A stretch of DNA of 41,160 nt from Pirellulales bacterium (GCA_022448345.1 JAKVCB010000019.1:1-41160); one strand, 5' to 3'; positions 16,140 through 25,201 are shown, numbered from the stretch's first letter. Notes: generated from the sequence alone by a model not told the origin. Numbers and translations: made by a program.

Positions 16140-17204
16140 ATGACCAGCCTTCCGGCGCGATATCCCGAGGTTGAGGTGTCGGGCAGTCCCCGCACGATGG
16201 GGCAGCAAATTGGGGAAGCCGCTGGCGAAGCGGTGCGTGGTTTCTGCCAGGTGGCCCTGGAGCATATCAACCGGAGCGTAAAAGTTTCGCCCCAACTGGC
16301 CGACGCGGTGGTGCGCGATTCGCTCACGCATGCCCGGCGGTACGCGCCGGAGATGGTTGAGGAACTGGCGGGTGTGGCCGAAAGCAGCCGTGTATCGCTC
16401 GAGGAAGTGATGCTGTTACAGGTTCGTAACCAGTTTACCGACGGCATGGACCATGCCTGCACGGCACTTTCGCTGGGGCCCCAGGCCACCACGCTGGGCC
16501 GCCCGCTGGTGGCGCAGAACTGGGACAACGATCCGGTGCTGGACGAGTTTACGATTGCTCTTACCCGCCGGCCCGCCGGAAAGCCGGCCCTGCTGAACAT
16601 CACGCAGGCAGGCTTGATTTCTTACATGGGATTAAACAGTGCGGGGATCGGGGTCTGTGTCAACACTTTGCCGGCTCCCAGTCGCCCGGTCGGGGTGCCT
16701 CATTATTTCACCCTGCGGGCTGTTTACGAGGCGACCTGTCTGGAGGAAGCGGTCGAGGCGGTCAGGCGGGCCCACCGCGCGATTCCGATCAACATGGTCA
16801 TGGCAACTCCCCAGGGACCGGCCAACCTGGAAATTACGATCGACGATGTACGTGTGTTGCGCGATAGCGAGGCGCTAACACACACCAACCACTGCCTGCA
16901 CCCAGAGTTGCTGGAGGTCAACGAGCAGTTCCCTGAGTTGATTCAATCCCATCCGCGCAAGCGGCGAATCGATACGCTCATGCTCGATGCCCACGCGCCA
17001 CGGTCGCTTGAAATGGTCAAGTCGGCGCTTGCCGATCACGACAATTTTCCCCGCTCGATCTGTCGGCATGCCAACGACGACTCGCCCCACGGATTCATGG
17101 CCACCGTCTTTTCGATCATCATCGATACCGAAGGGGGGCAAATGCACATCAGCCGTGGCCACCCCTGCACGCAGCCCTACGAGGTTTACCGGCTGGAGCG
17201 TTAA
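16140..17204 (+). CDS. C45-type peptidase / acyl-CoA:6-APA acyltransferase-like Ntn hydrolase
   Basis: A 354-residue protein. It begins with PEVEVSGSPRTMGQQIGEAAGEA, the family's N-terminal G-x-x-x-x-x-G helix, and has DHACTALSL with Cys107, the expected autocatalytic nucleophile of the C45 (isopenicillin-N acyltransferase-like) family. NWDND (127-131), LISYMGLNSAGIGVCVNTL, and THTNHCLHP (about 241-249) also match the family. Self-cleavage before Cys107 would give an alpha/beta heterodimer. The substrate is an amide or N-acyl group that cannot be named. ATG 16140 is chosen; an upstream TTG at 16077 would add 21 residues with no family match. Its stop codon overlaps the stop of the convergent beta-helix gene. 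Confidence 0.9.
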   Translation: MTSLPARYPEVEVSGSPRTMGQQIGEAAGEAVRGFCQVALEHINRSVKVSPQLADAVVRDSLTHARRYAPEMVEELAGVAESSRVSLEEVMLLQVRNQFTDGMDHACTALSLGPQATTLGRPLVAQNWDNDPVLDEFTIALTRRPAGKPALLNITQAGLISYMGLNSAGIGVCVNTLPAPSRPVGVPHYFTLRAVYEATCLEEAVEAVRRAHRAIPINMVMATPQGPANLEITIDDVRVLRDSEALTHTNHCLHPELLEVNEQFPELIQSHPRKRRIDTLMLDAHAPRSLEMVKSALADHDNFPRSICRHANDDSPHGFMATVFSIIIDTEGGQMHISRGHPCTQPYEVYRLER

Positions 17205-18868
17205 AGTACCACCAGGTCCGTAATGGTGATCGAGTTCTTTCCCTTCTGCTCTTGTTCCTGGTTGACGCTGGCGGTGATTTTATTGACGCCAGGTTTTACC
17301 GAGACAGGTATGGTGACCTCGAAAGAGCCTCCTGACGCAGGTGATGCGACAATCGCAGTTCCCGACTCGCCCATTTCAGCGTTGGTCAGTCGGATGGAAG
17401 AAGTGGGGGCTGTTCCATCACTGTTGGAGATGGTACCGAACAGCGTCACTCTGGCAGCGCCGTATGTCTCTGCGATGATTCTGATGCCTGGCGATTCCGG
17501 GCCATAGGAAATTCCACGACTGGTTGCCGACATGTTGGCCGGGAGAGAGCCTAAGGTTGGGATGGGATGCTCCACCAGATTAACTCTCCGCCGGTTCGCG
17601 TCTGGCTGAGTATGAGGGGCCATGTTCCTTTCATCAGATGCCGTGCCGTCACCAACAGCACTGCACGGGTTAAAGAGGAAGATGCGGGAATTATCATTGG
17701 AAAATTTTACAAATGGGCGCGTTCGTTGCGGAGGTTTGTCGGTATTGGGCGTGATCTGGGTGATGTGTCCCACCCGCGCTGTGACCGGTCCTACTCCGTT
17801 GACCTCGCCCAGTTTCAAAAACGTTTTTTCGACGTTCGCACCCGATTTTAATCCGCATTGATCAATGGTAAGGCCCAACACGGCGTCTGCATTCACAACC
17901 GTTTCCGAGGCCGCAGTGAATCCGCTGTTGGTAATGGTCACGTTGTAACAGGGACCGTATTTGTCGGCCCCCAGCGTGATGTCCGTCCCCATCGACTTTT
18001 CTGAGTAATAATTATCAATGGCGACGTTGGCGCAGGCCCTGAGGTCGATCGCTGAGGATCCCTCCCCGCGTTCCCAAGTCGTATTTCTGATGCCTATGCT
18101 CGAGCCGCCGTTGATTTTAATTCCATACCCACCCGTAAAATTAAGGCCATAAATGTGTTCGAGGATCATGTCGTTCGCAATCGTTGCGGTGATCGGCCTG
18201 ACAACATAGACCGCCTTAATGCCAGATATTTTAGCGTCGAAGGATCGATCCAGGTCGATGCCGCCGCCCAGATTGACCAGGTTAAGATTCTCGATATTTG
18301 TCACCCACGCGTCACTAATCCGGATGGCACTTGCTCCGCCATACCTGCCGCGGCCGTTTGGTCCGCCTCCCACAAATTCCATATCACGGATGAATCGGTA
18401 GGGCCGGGATCCAGTGAAGTCCAACATGTAACCGGACCGGAAGGTGCCGTGCAGGGTTGTGTTGTTGGCACCGTCCCCCTGCATGCTGATCATCACTCCG
18501 GTCACGGGAGACTCCAGCTGGTATTTTCCTGCTGGAATCAACAGGGTTTGTCGGCTTTTGACACAGAAGTCATGGGCCGTCTGGAAGTCAGGGGTGCAGT
18601 TATAGGTGCTGGTTCTTTTGGCAATTGCTTCATGCTCTTCGGGCGGAATGAAATCGAGAATAGTAACCGAATCTCTCAGGCGGTCTCCTACCGATCGCAC
18701 GCGGGCTTCGGGACTTCTTTGAAAAGAAAGCGAATCTGCGTCACGTTGAGTCGCGGCGTTGGCGCTCGGTGCGGTTTCCTCAGCCACGGCCGTTTGTAAA
18801 TTGCCCTGCAGAAGAACGATGCCCAGTGCTGCGTAGATTGCGAAGTCAACAACAAAAAAACGATTCAT
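17201..18868 (-). CDS. Secreted right-handed beta-helix protein with phage-tailspike-like start
   Basis: A 555-residue protein. The ATG at 18868 has GGAGG (18877-18881) eight bases upstream. After a signal peptide (to about residue 30) comes VRSVGDRLRDSVTILDFIPP then HEAIAKRTSTYNCTPDFQTA, very like the lead-in of phage tailspikes and polysaccharide depolymerases (RLRDTVSVxDFG...DxTxAIQ). Residues about 100-370 carry Asn/Gly-rich repeats with NLNLVNLGGGIDLDR and GIKINGGSSIGIRNTTWERG, fitting a pectate-lyase-type parallel beta-helix. The last 100 residues look like an Ig-like domain (VKPGVNKITASV). It may cleave or bind polysaccharide outside the cell. No phage genes lie nearby, so the head domain may have been captured. 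Confidence 0.8.
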   Translation of the reverse strand: MNRFFVVDFAIYAALGIVLLQGNLQTAVAEETAPSANAATQRDADSLSFQRSPEARVRSVGDRLRDSVTILDFIPPEEHEAIAKRTSTYNCTPDFQTAHDFCVKSRQTLLIPAGKYQLESPVTGVMISMQGDGANNTTLHGTFRSGYMLDFTGSRPYRFIRDMEFVGGGPNGRGRYGGASAIRISDAWVTNIENLNLVNLGGGIDLDRSFDAKISGIKAVYVVRPITATIANDMILEHIYGLNFTGGYGIKINGGSSIGIRNTTWERGEGSSAIDLRACANVAIDNYYSEKSMGTDITLGADKYGPCYNVTITNSGFTAASETVVNADAVLGLTIDQCGLKSGANVEKTFLKLGEVNGVGPVTARVGHITQITPNTDKPPQRTRPFVKFSNDNSRIFLFNPCSAVGDGTASDERNMAPHTQPDANRRRVNLVEHPIPTLGSLPANMSATSRGISYGPESPGIRIIAETYGAARVTLFGTISNSDGTAPTSSIRLTNAEMGESGTAIVASPASGGSFEVTIPVSVKPGVNKITASVNQEQEQKGKNSITITDLVVL

Positions 18869-19271
18869 TCGAAGGGCCTCCGGCAAAACAGATGGTGTAG
18901 TGTTGAGTAACGTACTTTTTCACCGCCATTGCGATTTGAACTTTTCCACCCTAAGGGCGTCCGGCACAGCAGGTATCTTAACCGGCATTTCCCTGTGGTG
19001 ACCAGTAGGGAGCCAGTAGAGAGCCAGTTGAGGTCAGCTTTTGCGACGACGCCCCGCTGGCAGAGTGAGGGCCAATAGTCATCTGGCCCTCGGGAGACAA
19101 TTTTGGAGCTGCTGGCGGTATGTACCGGGTTTTTTCAATCCACAATTCCCAGATGGTTCACCTCGCCTTGGCAGAAAATTTGACCCCCAAATGTGCTGTA
19201 CTCATACTGGTAACGTATGCGTCAGTGCATGCCTTACCTGGACTAGTCATGGATCAAGCGGAGAATTTGGT
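18869..19271. other. Divergent intergenic region with inverted repeat
   Basis: It separates the beta-helix gene (minus) and the beta-propeller gene (plus), and probably holds both promoters. An 8-base perfect inverted repeat GAGGGCCA...TGGCCCTC (19067-19091, 9-base loop) could be an operator or a short hairpin. Nothing else was recognised. Confidence 0.45.
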
Positions 19272-21623
19272 ATGAATCGTACTGCGAATGTGCTCGTTTT
19301 TATGGTTTTCGTATTTGCGGGGACCATTGGGTGGTCTGCTACAGAAAATACCGGCTCGACCGTTGAGAAAGTTCTGTTTGACGATGACTTTGAATCGGTT
19401 GCCCCGGGCGCGCCTATTCGGGCAAAGGTTGGCCAGTGGCGGGGCTTTGGTCCGCTGGGAGCCAGGGTGACCGACGAGGGTGCGGCGGGACCGGCCAGCG
19501 AAAATTCCCAGCGGTGGTTTGTGATGGATCGAGCCGACGATGGACGTTCGCAGGCCTGGTTGGCCGACGATCTGCCAGCAGCCGAGACAGCCGACAAAAT
19601 CGTGGCCACGTTCTCAACCCACTGCGACAGCGAGTCCAAGCAGATAACGCGTCGTTTAGCTGCCTACCAGTTTGGCCTTGGTACAACGCTTGGTGGCGTG
19701 CTGCAAGTTCAGGCGAGTCGCGGCGGGAGTGGCACGTTCTGGGCCACCGGCAGTGAGGGGCCTCTCGATACGAAGGTCCCCTACAAGGCGGGCGCCTGGC
19801 AGCAGTGGGTGGTCACCGTTGAGCCGGCCAAGGGCAGCTACCGCTTTCGTGTCGACGGCGCCGAAAGTCCCGAGATCCCGCTCGGCACAAATTCGGACGG
19901 GTCAGGAGACACCATCGCGCAGATGGAATTCGAGCCGGGGGTCTATGGTGACAAACGCGACATCATGGCGAAATTACGAATCGACGATTTGCTGGTTGTC
20001 GGTCACTTTTCCGAGCGGGCATTGATCAAGCACGAGGTGCGCAAGGAGCTGGCGGCCGAGCAGGGCAGGGCCCGGGATCCGTACAACGAGTCGGCACAAC
20101 CACTCAACCTGGGACACCGCCTGCAGCTGTTCCTCGACTCCTCCAGCTATGCAGACCGCTGGGATGTCCGCGCGGTTGTCAATACACCTATCAAGTCGCC
20201 ACGTAACCCGGTTGTCGAACCGGATCAACCGTGGGAGCAGGCGATTGGGCTGCCCAACGTACTCTATGACAAGGAAACGCAGACATTTCACATGTGGTAT
20301 GCCAACTACGATGTCGGTGCATGGGGTGGATCAAAGAGAAAGACCAAGACCCGCCGCACGCCCTACATGATGTCATACGCTTACAGCAAGGATGGGACCC
20401 ACTGGACCAAGCCGTTGCTCGAAAAGATTCCTTACCTGGGATACAAGAAAACAAATGTTGTCATGCTTGGCAACAAAACAGTCCAGGAATTTCGCGTGAT
20501 CCATACGCCCCAATACTTGCGCGACGAGGGCAAGGAAAAATTCATGCTCTGGTACCGCGACGCCTGGCCAGGATATAGCAAGAGCGTGGGTGTGGCTTAT
20601 AGCGACAACGGCATCGACTGGACCGAACACGATAACAACCCGGTTTACGCCAACCGGGCGCTCGACGCCCAGCACTGTCCGATTTATGTCGAGGAGAAGG
20701 GGTATTGGTTGCTTTACGGTCGGCCCATGCCCTTGGCGGGCAACGAAAGCCGCTACCGCGGAGAGAACGTGCGTACACGGATCGGTGTGTCCGTGAGCCG
20801 CGACATGAAAAGTTGGACGCCCATGCGCCACTGCCTTGCCCCCGATGACCTGGACCTGCCAAAACAGGACCCCGCCGAGGTCGACCAGCATCGAGATCCA
20901 AAGAACGCAGGGTTCTTTTTCGATCGCATGGCGCCCATTCGCTACGGCAACCAGTTTCTCGGATTTTTAGCGATCCAACCGCGACACGGAGCGGGCCGCG
21001 GCTGGATTGAAATGGCCACTAGTAGTGACGGATTCAAGTGGCACCGCGCGCCGGGCCGTGTGCCGCTGGTTTCGTTTGGCGAAGGTACCGACTGGGATGC
21101 GGGGCATGTCTGGATGCTGAGTGATGTGGTCGAAGCCGGCCCCTGGCTCTATCTCTACTACACCGGATCCTCAAGGACGTGGCGGACACGTTACCCCGAT
21201 TCGATGCGGGCGATTGGCATGGCCAAAGTCAAGCGGGATCGTTTTATCGGCCAATACGCTGGCTACAAGGGGGGGTGGCTGTTGACGCGAGAGGTCGAGG
21301 TGACGGGCGACCGATTGCTGGTGAACATTTCGCCCGAGCACCGTGCGTGGACCATGAAGTCACACGGCAAAGTACAGGTTGAACTGTGCGATCGTGCCTC
21401 TGGCCTGTTAGGTCATATCAAGGGGTACGGCCAGGACAACTGCCCGCAAATGCGCAGTGACGATTACGAACAGGTGGTTCGCTGGAACAAGGTGGGCGAA
21501 GACCTCACACCCTTTTTGGGCAAGAAGATTATTATCCGCTTCTGGATGCAAAACGCGTATTTGTTTGGCTTCCGGTTTGCCAATGCCGAGGACCTCGACA
21601 AGATCACCGAAACCTCCTGGTAG
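19272..21623 (+). CDS. Secreted LamG-like plus five-bladed beta-propeller protein (GH32/43-like)
   Basis: A 783-residue protein; GGAG lies about 10 bases before the ATG chosen, and the long in-frame extension upstream lacks protein-like character. A signal peptide ends near residue 24 (GWSATENTG). Residues about 35-255 look like a concanavalin/LamG-type sandwich (VLFDDDFESVAPGAPIRAKVGQW). Then come propeller blades with TFHMWYANYD, YAYSKDGTHWTKP, FMLWYRDAWPGYSKS, VAYSDNGIDWTEHD, ATSSDGFKWHRAP and WLYLYYTGSSRTW, the SxDGxxW pattern of GH32/GH43/GH130-like sucrase folds. It probably hydrolyses or binds a glycan in the periplasm or outside, but catalytic acids cannot be assigned here. A nested hairpin follows its stop. 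Confidence 0.82.
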   Translation: MNRTANVLVFMVFVFAGTIGWSATENTGSTVEKVLFDDDFESVAPGAPIRAKVGQWRGFGPLGARVTDEGAAGPASENSQRWFVMDRADDGRSQAWLADDLPAAETADKIVATFSTHCDSESKQITRRLAAYQFGLGTTLGGVLQVQASRGGSGTFWATGSEGPLDTKVPYKAGAWQQWVVTVEPAKGSYRFRVDGAESPEIPLGTNSDGSGDTIAQMEFEPGVYGDKRDIMAKLRIDDLLVVGHFSERALIKHEVRKELAAEQGRARDPYNESAQPLNLGHRLQLFLDSSSYADRWDVRAVVNTPIKSPRNPVVEPDQPWEQAIGLPNVLYDKETQTFHMWYANYDVGAWGGSKRKTKTRRTPYMMSYAYSKDGTHWTKPLLEKIPYLGYKKTNVVMLGNKTVQEFRVIHTPQYLRDEGKEKFMLWYRDAWPGYSKSVGVAYSDNGIDWTEHDNNPVYANRALDAQHCPIYVEEKGYWLLYGRPMPLAGNESRYRGENVRTRIGVSVSRDMKSWTPMRHCLAPDDLDLPKQDPAEVDQHRDPKNAGFFFDRMAPIRYGNQFLGFLAIQPRHGAGRGWIEMATSSDGFKWHRAPGRVPLVSFGEGTDWDAGHVWMLSDVVEAGPWLYLYYTGSSRTWRTRYPDSMRAIGMAKVKRDRFIGQYAGYKGGWLLTREVEVTGDRLLVNISPEHRAWTMKSHGKVQVELCDRASGLLGHIKGYGQDNCPQMRSDDYEQVVRWNKVGEDLTPFLGKKIIIRFWMQNAYLFGFRFANAEDLDKITETSW

Positions 21624-21661
21624 TCGCTTTTAAGACCGTCGTTTGTTGGACCTTAAGGGAA

Positions 21662-21713
21662 ATGGCAGAATCTATCGGCCTGTCAAGTGAAGGCAGGCCG
21701 ATGCTTCTGCCAT
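21662..21713 (+). terminator. Nested hairpin after the beta-propeller gene
   Basis: Outer arms ATGGCAGAA / TTCTGCCAT and inner arms TCGGCCTG / CAGGCCGA form one long stem with a small internal loop and an 11-base top loop. It starts about 40 bases after the stop. No T tract follows, so it is either a factor-dependent terminator or an RNA stabiliser. Confidence 0.6.
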
Positions 21714-21818
21714 AACGTCCATCCGTCAGGCCCACAGGTTGCAGCAATGACAACCAGCGCCACTTCCGGCGGGTGAACCTGTCTGGTCACCCACGATTAA
21801 TGTTGCGATGATCTGGCC

Positions 21819-23054
21819 ATGGAACCACCTGCGGTTACACCTGGTCAGCGCCGGCGGGCTTTTTGCTGGATGCTTGTGACTGTCCCGCTCGCCGGGGCGG
21901 GGGTCGACATGTTCCTGCCGTCGCTGCCGGCGATGAAAAGGGCCATGCAGACCACCGACTTTGCCGTGCAGCAAACGGTACTTATTTACCTGGGGTGTTA
22001 TGCCCTGGCTCAAATCGTGTTTGGTCCGCTGGTCGACCGGTGGGGACGGCGCATTCCGTCGGCCGTGGGGGCGGCCGTGATGGCCGCTGCCAGCGTGGCG
22101 ATTGCCAACAGCGACTCGATTGGCATGGTGCTGGTGATGCGCGTGATCCAGGGCACTGCCGGCGCCGTGACGGTGGTTGCGGCCCGGTCGATCGTCGCCG
22201 ACTGCTACGACGCTCAGCAGCGGGCCCGCGCCGCCAACTGGATGACCATTGCCTGGGCGTGTGGCCCGATCCTCTCGCCAGCTTTGGGCGGCTACCTGCA
22301 GCAGTGGTTCAACTGGCATGCCACGTTTTGGGTCCTCGGTGGCTGGGCTGGTGCAACGGTGCTGACCTCGCTTTTTTTTCTCCCGGAGACGCGCCGGGTC
22401 CGGCTTACCGGTCCGGTGTCGGGTGTCTTCTTGCCATATCGCCAGATTGCGACCGACCCCTTTTACATGGCTTCAGCCCTGGCGATGGGGTGCCTGATTA
22501 CGATCATGTATGGCTTTGAAGTGCTCGCTCCCTTTTACATTCAGGTTGATCTGAAGCGCGATGCGGTTTTCTATGGCCACCTCCAGTTAGCGATGGGATG
22601 TTGCTGGATGGCAGGCAACCTGACCAACCGGCTGTTGTCCCGGTTTTCGACAGATTTCATGCGGGCTGCGATTGCCGCGACCATTGCGATGGGCCTCTCG
22701 GCCGGGATGATCGCGGTCGACCTGGCCGGTGGCTTTGGCGTGCTGGCGCTGGCGGTGCCCGCGGCGGTGGTGTTTTTTTTCGCTGCCAGCGTGTGGCCAA
22801 TCTTGTACGCGGTTTGCCTGGGACGATTTCCCCATGCGGGTGGCGCAGCCAATGCACTGGTGAGCGGTTTGTTCTCGCTGATCAGCGGTGCCTTTGCTTT
22901 TGGGGGGACCTTCCTGCAATCGGCCACGGCCTGGCCGATGTGGGTCCTTTTTGTTGTGGGGCTCGGATTTGCCTTGCTGGTCGTAGTCAGTTGTTTGCGC
23001 CCAGTGCTCACCTTGGGTGTAGGAGAACTTGAGTCGGTGGATCTTCGCCAATAG
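21819..23054 (+). CDS. MFS drug-resistance transporter, Bcr/CflA type
   Basis: A 411-residue protein with about 12 hydrophobic helices. The start gives GVDMFLPSLPAMKRAMQTTD, the helix-1 phrase D-x-(Y/F)-LP-(A/S)-x-P typical of Bcr/CflA efflux pumps. QIVFGPLVDRWGRRIPSA is MFS motif A between helices 2 and 3; VMRVIQGTAGA (helix 4) and NWMTIAWACGPILSPALGGY (helix 5, motif C) follow. Proton-driven efflux of small toxic compounds across the inner membrane is the family role; the substrate here is unknown. No ribosome-binding site is clear before ATG 21819. It seems to stand alone, with the convergent SIMPL gene 17 bases after its stop. Confidence 0.9.
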   Translation: MEPPAVTPGQRRRAFCWMLVTVPLAGAGVDMFLPSLPAMKRAMQTTDFAVQQTVLIYLGCYALAQIVFGPLVDRWGRRIPSAVGAAVMAAASVAIANSDSIGMVLVMRVIQGTAGAVTVVAARSIVADCYDAQQRARAANWMTIAWACGPILSPALGGYLQQWFNWHATFWVLGGWAGATVLTSLFFLPETRRVRLTGPVSGVFLPYRQIATDPFYMASALAMGCLITIMYGFEVLAPFYIQVDLKRDAVFYGHLQLAMGCCWMAGNLTNRLLSRFSTDFMRAAIAATIAMGLSAGMIAVDLAGGFGVLALAVPAAVVFFFAASVWPILYAVCLGRFPHAGGAANALVSGLFSLISGAFAFGGTFLQSATAWPMWVLFVVGLGFALLVVVSCLRPVLTLGVGELESVDLRQ

Positions 23055-23071
23055 TTGGCCGGCTGGTGCGC

Positions 23072-23809
23072 CTACTCGATTGCAATCACCAGATTCACCG
23101 TCGCCCGGATCTCCTGCGTACCCGCAGCAATCGGTACTGACGCGGCATCCATCTCCATCGCCATCGCCCGGTACATCTTTTTGGGCTGCGGCGCGTAGCC
23201 ACCCCCTTCCTGGATCTTCATGATCGGGCCCAGTTCGACGCCCGCCGCCTCGGCCAGTAGCTTTGCTTTCTGCAGCGCGTTGGTAACGGCGTTTTGGCGC
23301 GCCTCGTCGAGAATTGGTTCCGGTTTTTCAGTGAAGAAGGAAGGCCCACTGATCGAATTGGCCCCGAGTGTTACCACTTTGTCCAGCACACCGCCGAGGT
23401 TGGACAGTTTCCGGACGATGGCCGTCGCCGTGTTGGAGACGCGGTAGCCGACAATCGTGGGCTCCTGCTGTGGCGCATTCGGTTTTCGCGGTGGCCGTGA
23501 GTAGACCGGACTTACAGAAAATTGCGAGGTCTGCAGGTCGTCCTGGGCAATGCCCGCCTGGCGGAGCGCCTGCATCACCTGCCGCATCCGTTCGCTGTTT
23601 TTATCGAGCGCTTCGCGGGCCGTGGCCGCCTGGGTGACAACCCCCGCCGAAACCGAGGCGGTGTCAGGCTTGACCTTGAGTTTGCCCTCGCCGTTGACGG
23701 TGATGGTCCGCAGCGGTTTTTCATCCATATGGTGATCCGCACAGGCAATAGCTGTGGGGAGCAGCCACAGGGCAGTTATCAACAATCGAACAACCAAAAA
23801 ATTGCGCAT
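23072..23809 (-). CDS. SIMPL-domain (DUF541) periplasmic protein
   Basis: A 245-residue protein with a signal peptide (residues 1 to about 24, ending IACADHH). The SIMPL domain starts at RTITVNGEGKLKVKPDTASV, with the family's G-x-G-x-x-x-x-x-P-D phrase, and continues with the paired-repeat region (LRQAGIAQDDLQTSQFSVSP, then IVGYRVSNTATAIVRKLSNLG) and ARQNAVTNALQKAKLLAEAAGV near the end. Members such as E. coli YggE lessen oxidative stress by an unknown mechanism and form large rings. Length is normal. It is transcribed away from the VOC gene. Confidence 0.92.
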   Translation of the reverse strand: MRNFLVVRLLITALWLLPTAIACADHHMDEKPLRTITVNGEGKLKVKPDTASVSAGVVTQAATAREALDKNSERMRQVMQALRQAGIAQDDLQTSQFSVSPVYSRPPRKPNAPQQEPTIVGYRVSNTATAIVRKLSNLGGVLDKVVTLGANSISGPSFFTEKPEPILDEARQNAVTNALQKAKLLAEAAGVELGPIMKIQEGGGYAPQPKKMYRAMAMEMDAASVPIAAGTQEIRATVNLVIAIE

Positions 23810-24215
23810 GGTCCAGTTTCCTTTCGAGTAGCCTCTCCGGCAGGTTGCTTGCTTGACGCGACGCCAATCATTCTACCGTACGCGACGAGTTTCTCCAGGG
23901 AGCTTGGCCTGTAAAACAGCGAGCCGGTTTGCGGAAGGTGATCTGTCTTGCCGTGACCTGTGAGACGCGGCGGGCGGTCGGTTGCTTGGGGGTGCTCTTG
24001 GCCCCAGCGGGTGATCTGCAGAAGAACCTCCACAGATGGTAGGATGCAGAGGTGGGCCGTTGGCCCAGCGAAGCCCCGATCGGGTTTGCGGCAGGCGATG
24101 CGAACCTTTATCGGCAGGTGGGGAACCGCGCAACGAATGCGAACGATCCTGGGGCGCTTTTGCCGGCTGGCATCGAGATGATGGCCGACCCGTTTGCAGA
24201 ACAATAGAGACAATC
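23810..24215. other. Intergenic region between divergent SIMPL and VOC genes
   Basis: I see no gene or clear regulatory repeat in these 406 bases. It probably carries both promoters, but no convincing -35/-10 pair could be chosen by eye. Confidence 0.4.
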
Positions 24216-24653
24216 ATGAGCCATTTTCAGCCACTCGGGGTAAAAGGGATCGATCACATTACGATCGTCGCCCAAGATCTCGACAAAAGTGTGGAGTTTT
24301 ATGTCGGTTTGCTCGGCATGAAGCATATTGGGCGGCCAGACTTTGGATTCCCCGGACACTGGTTTCAGGCAGGTTCGACCCAGATCCACCTGAACCAGCA
24401 AGGCGTCGAGGCCGGCTTGGCCGGAATGCCCATCTCCACCGCGACCGAGATTGCCCGTGCGTTTCACTACGCGTTTGTGGTCGACGATTGCGACGCAACC
24501 GCCGAACAGCTTCGCCAGCAAGGTGTCCAGATCGTCGAGGGGCCGCGAACCCGGCCTGACGGTGCGCGGCAACTCTACCTCCGCGATCCCGATCAACACC
24601 TGGTGGAACTGTTTTCAGTTCCCCAACAGCAAGAATCAGGCCACGAATCTTGA
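24216..24653 (+). CDS. VOC (glyoxalase/dioxygenase) superfamily protein
   Basis: A 145-residue protein with one pair of the beta-alpha-beta-beta-beta modules. The first begins GIDHITIVAQDLDKSVEFYV and the second FHYAFVVDDCDATAEQLRQQ, ending YLRDPDQHLVELF. Metal ligands at the usual places are His of GIDH, His of HLNQQG or of FHYAF, and Glu of VELF, so a mononuclear metal site can form. The family includes glyoxalase I, fosfomycin-resistance enzymes and extradiol dioxygenases; which one is not visible. The start at ATG 24216 fits the domain start. The tandem-repeat region and the ABC operon follow on the same strand. Confidence 0.88.
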   Translation: MSHFQPLGVKGIDHITIVAQDLDKSVEFYVGLLGMKHIGRPDFGFPGHWFQAGSTQIHLNQQGVEAGLAGMPISTATEIARAFHYAFVVDDCDATAEQLRQQGVQIVEGPRTRPDGARQLYLRDPDQHLVELFSVPQQQESGHES

Positions 24654-24746
24654 GCGTTTGCAGCTGGCGCGTTAGGTGGTTTGCTGGCGGGGTTCGCCGG
24701 CTGGTAAAAATGGTTCGCGGGCGGGTAAACTAGATAGATCCACCAT

Positions 24747-24795
24747 GGTGCCGGTGAACAGGTGGTGCCGGTGAACAGGTGGTGCCGGTGAACAG
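24747..24795. repeat. 17-bp tandem direct repeat, about 2.9 copies
   Basis: GGTGCCGGTGAACAGGT occurs at 24747-24763 and 24764-24780, with a third copy cut at 15 bases (24781-24795). Copies are identical. The array lies directly before the first gene of the ABC/MBL operon, so it may be an operator or a slippage-prone spacer. Confidence 0.9.
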
Positions 24796-24828
24796 CCGGT
24801 GCCCGAACGTGCAACCGTTGGAAAAACC

Positions 24829-25146
24829 ATGCCGTTTGGCCTTTGTATTTTGATGGCGTTAAGCTTTTTTATCTTCAGGCGCGCCCACGCAGCTCGAAGA
24901 AATCCGTGGGTCTGGATTGGCGCTCTTTGGAGTTTTTCAATCGGGCTTGGCATGGCCGTATCGTTGGTTGTGGTGGGTTGGTTACTGATCGTCGGTGGCG
25001 TCGACCTGGAGCAGCAAGGTGTGCGTAGTTTTTTGTGGCTGCCGACGTTGTTGGGAATGAGTTGTGGTGCAGCGGTGGCAATGTGGTGCGCAGGTCCGAG
25101 ATGGCAGCAAACGCCCGACACAACTGCTGAAACAAATCAACTGTGA
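24829..25146 (+). CDS. Small membrane protein, first gene of ABC operon
   Basis: About 105 residues from ATG 24829 (115 if GTG 24799 is used). Hydrophobic stretches sit at about 2-15, 27-55 and 66-85, separated by an Arg/His-rich loop (RRAHAARRNPW) and an acidic loop (GGVDLEQQG). It likely crosses the membrane two or three times and ends in a polar tail. No ribosome-binding site clearly marks either start. I do not recognise a family. The LolD-like ATPase gene begins 55 bases downstream on the same strand, so it may be an accessory part of the transporter. Confidence 0.55.
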   Translation: MPFGLCILMALSFFIFRRAHAARRNPWVWIGALWSFSIGLGMAVSLVVVGWLLIVGGVDLEQQGVRSFLWLPTLLGMSCGAAVAMWCAGPRWQQTPDTTAETNQL

Positions 25147-25201
25147 CCAGGCTTGATATACCTATGGGGACCTTCCGCAAGCAGTAGGTCACACGCATAC
25201 G

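Noticed and set aside
15881-16603. 240-codon minus-strand open frame
   Set aside because: It overlaps the start of the C45-type hydrolase in antisense and shows only Ser/Arg-rich text.
21726-22319. 197-codon minus-strand open frame
   Set aside because: Antisense of the MFS transporter start; His/Gly/Arg-rich composition typical of a shadow.
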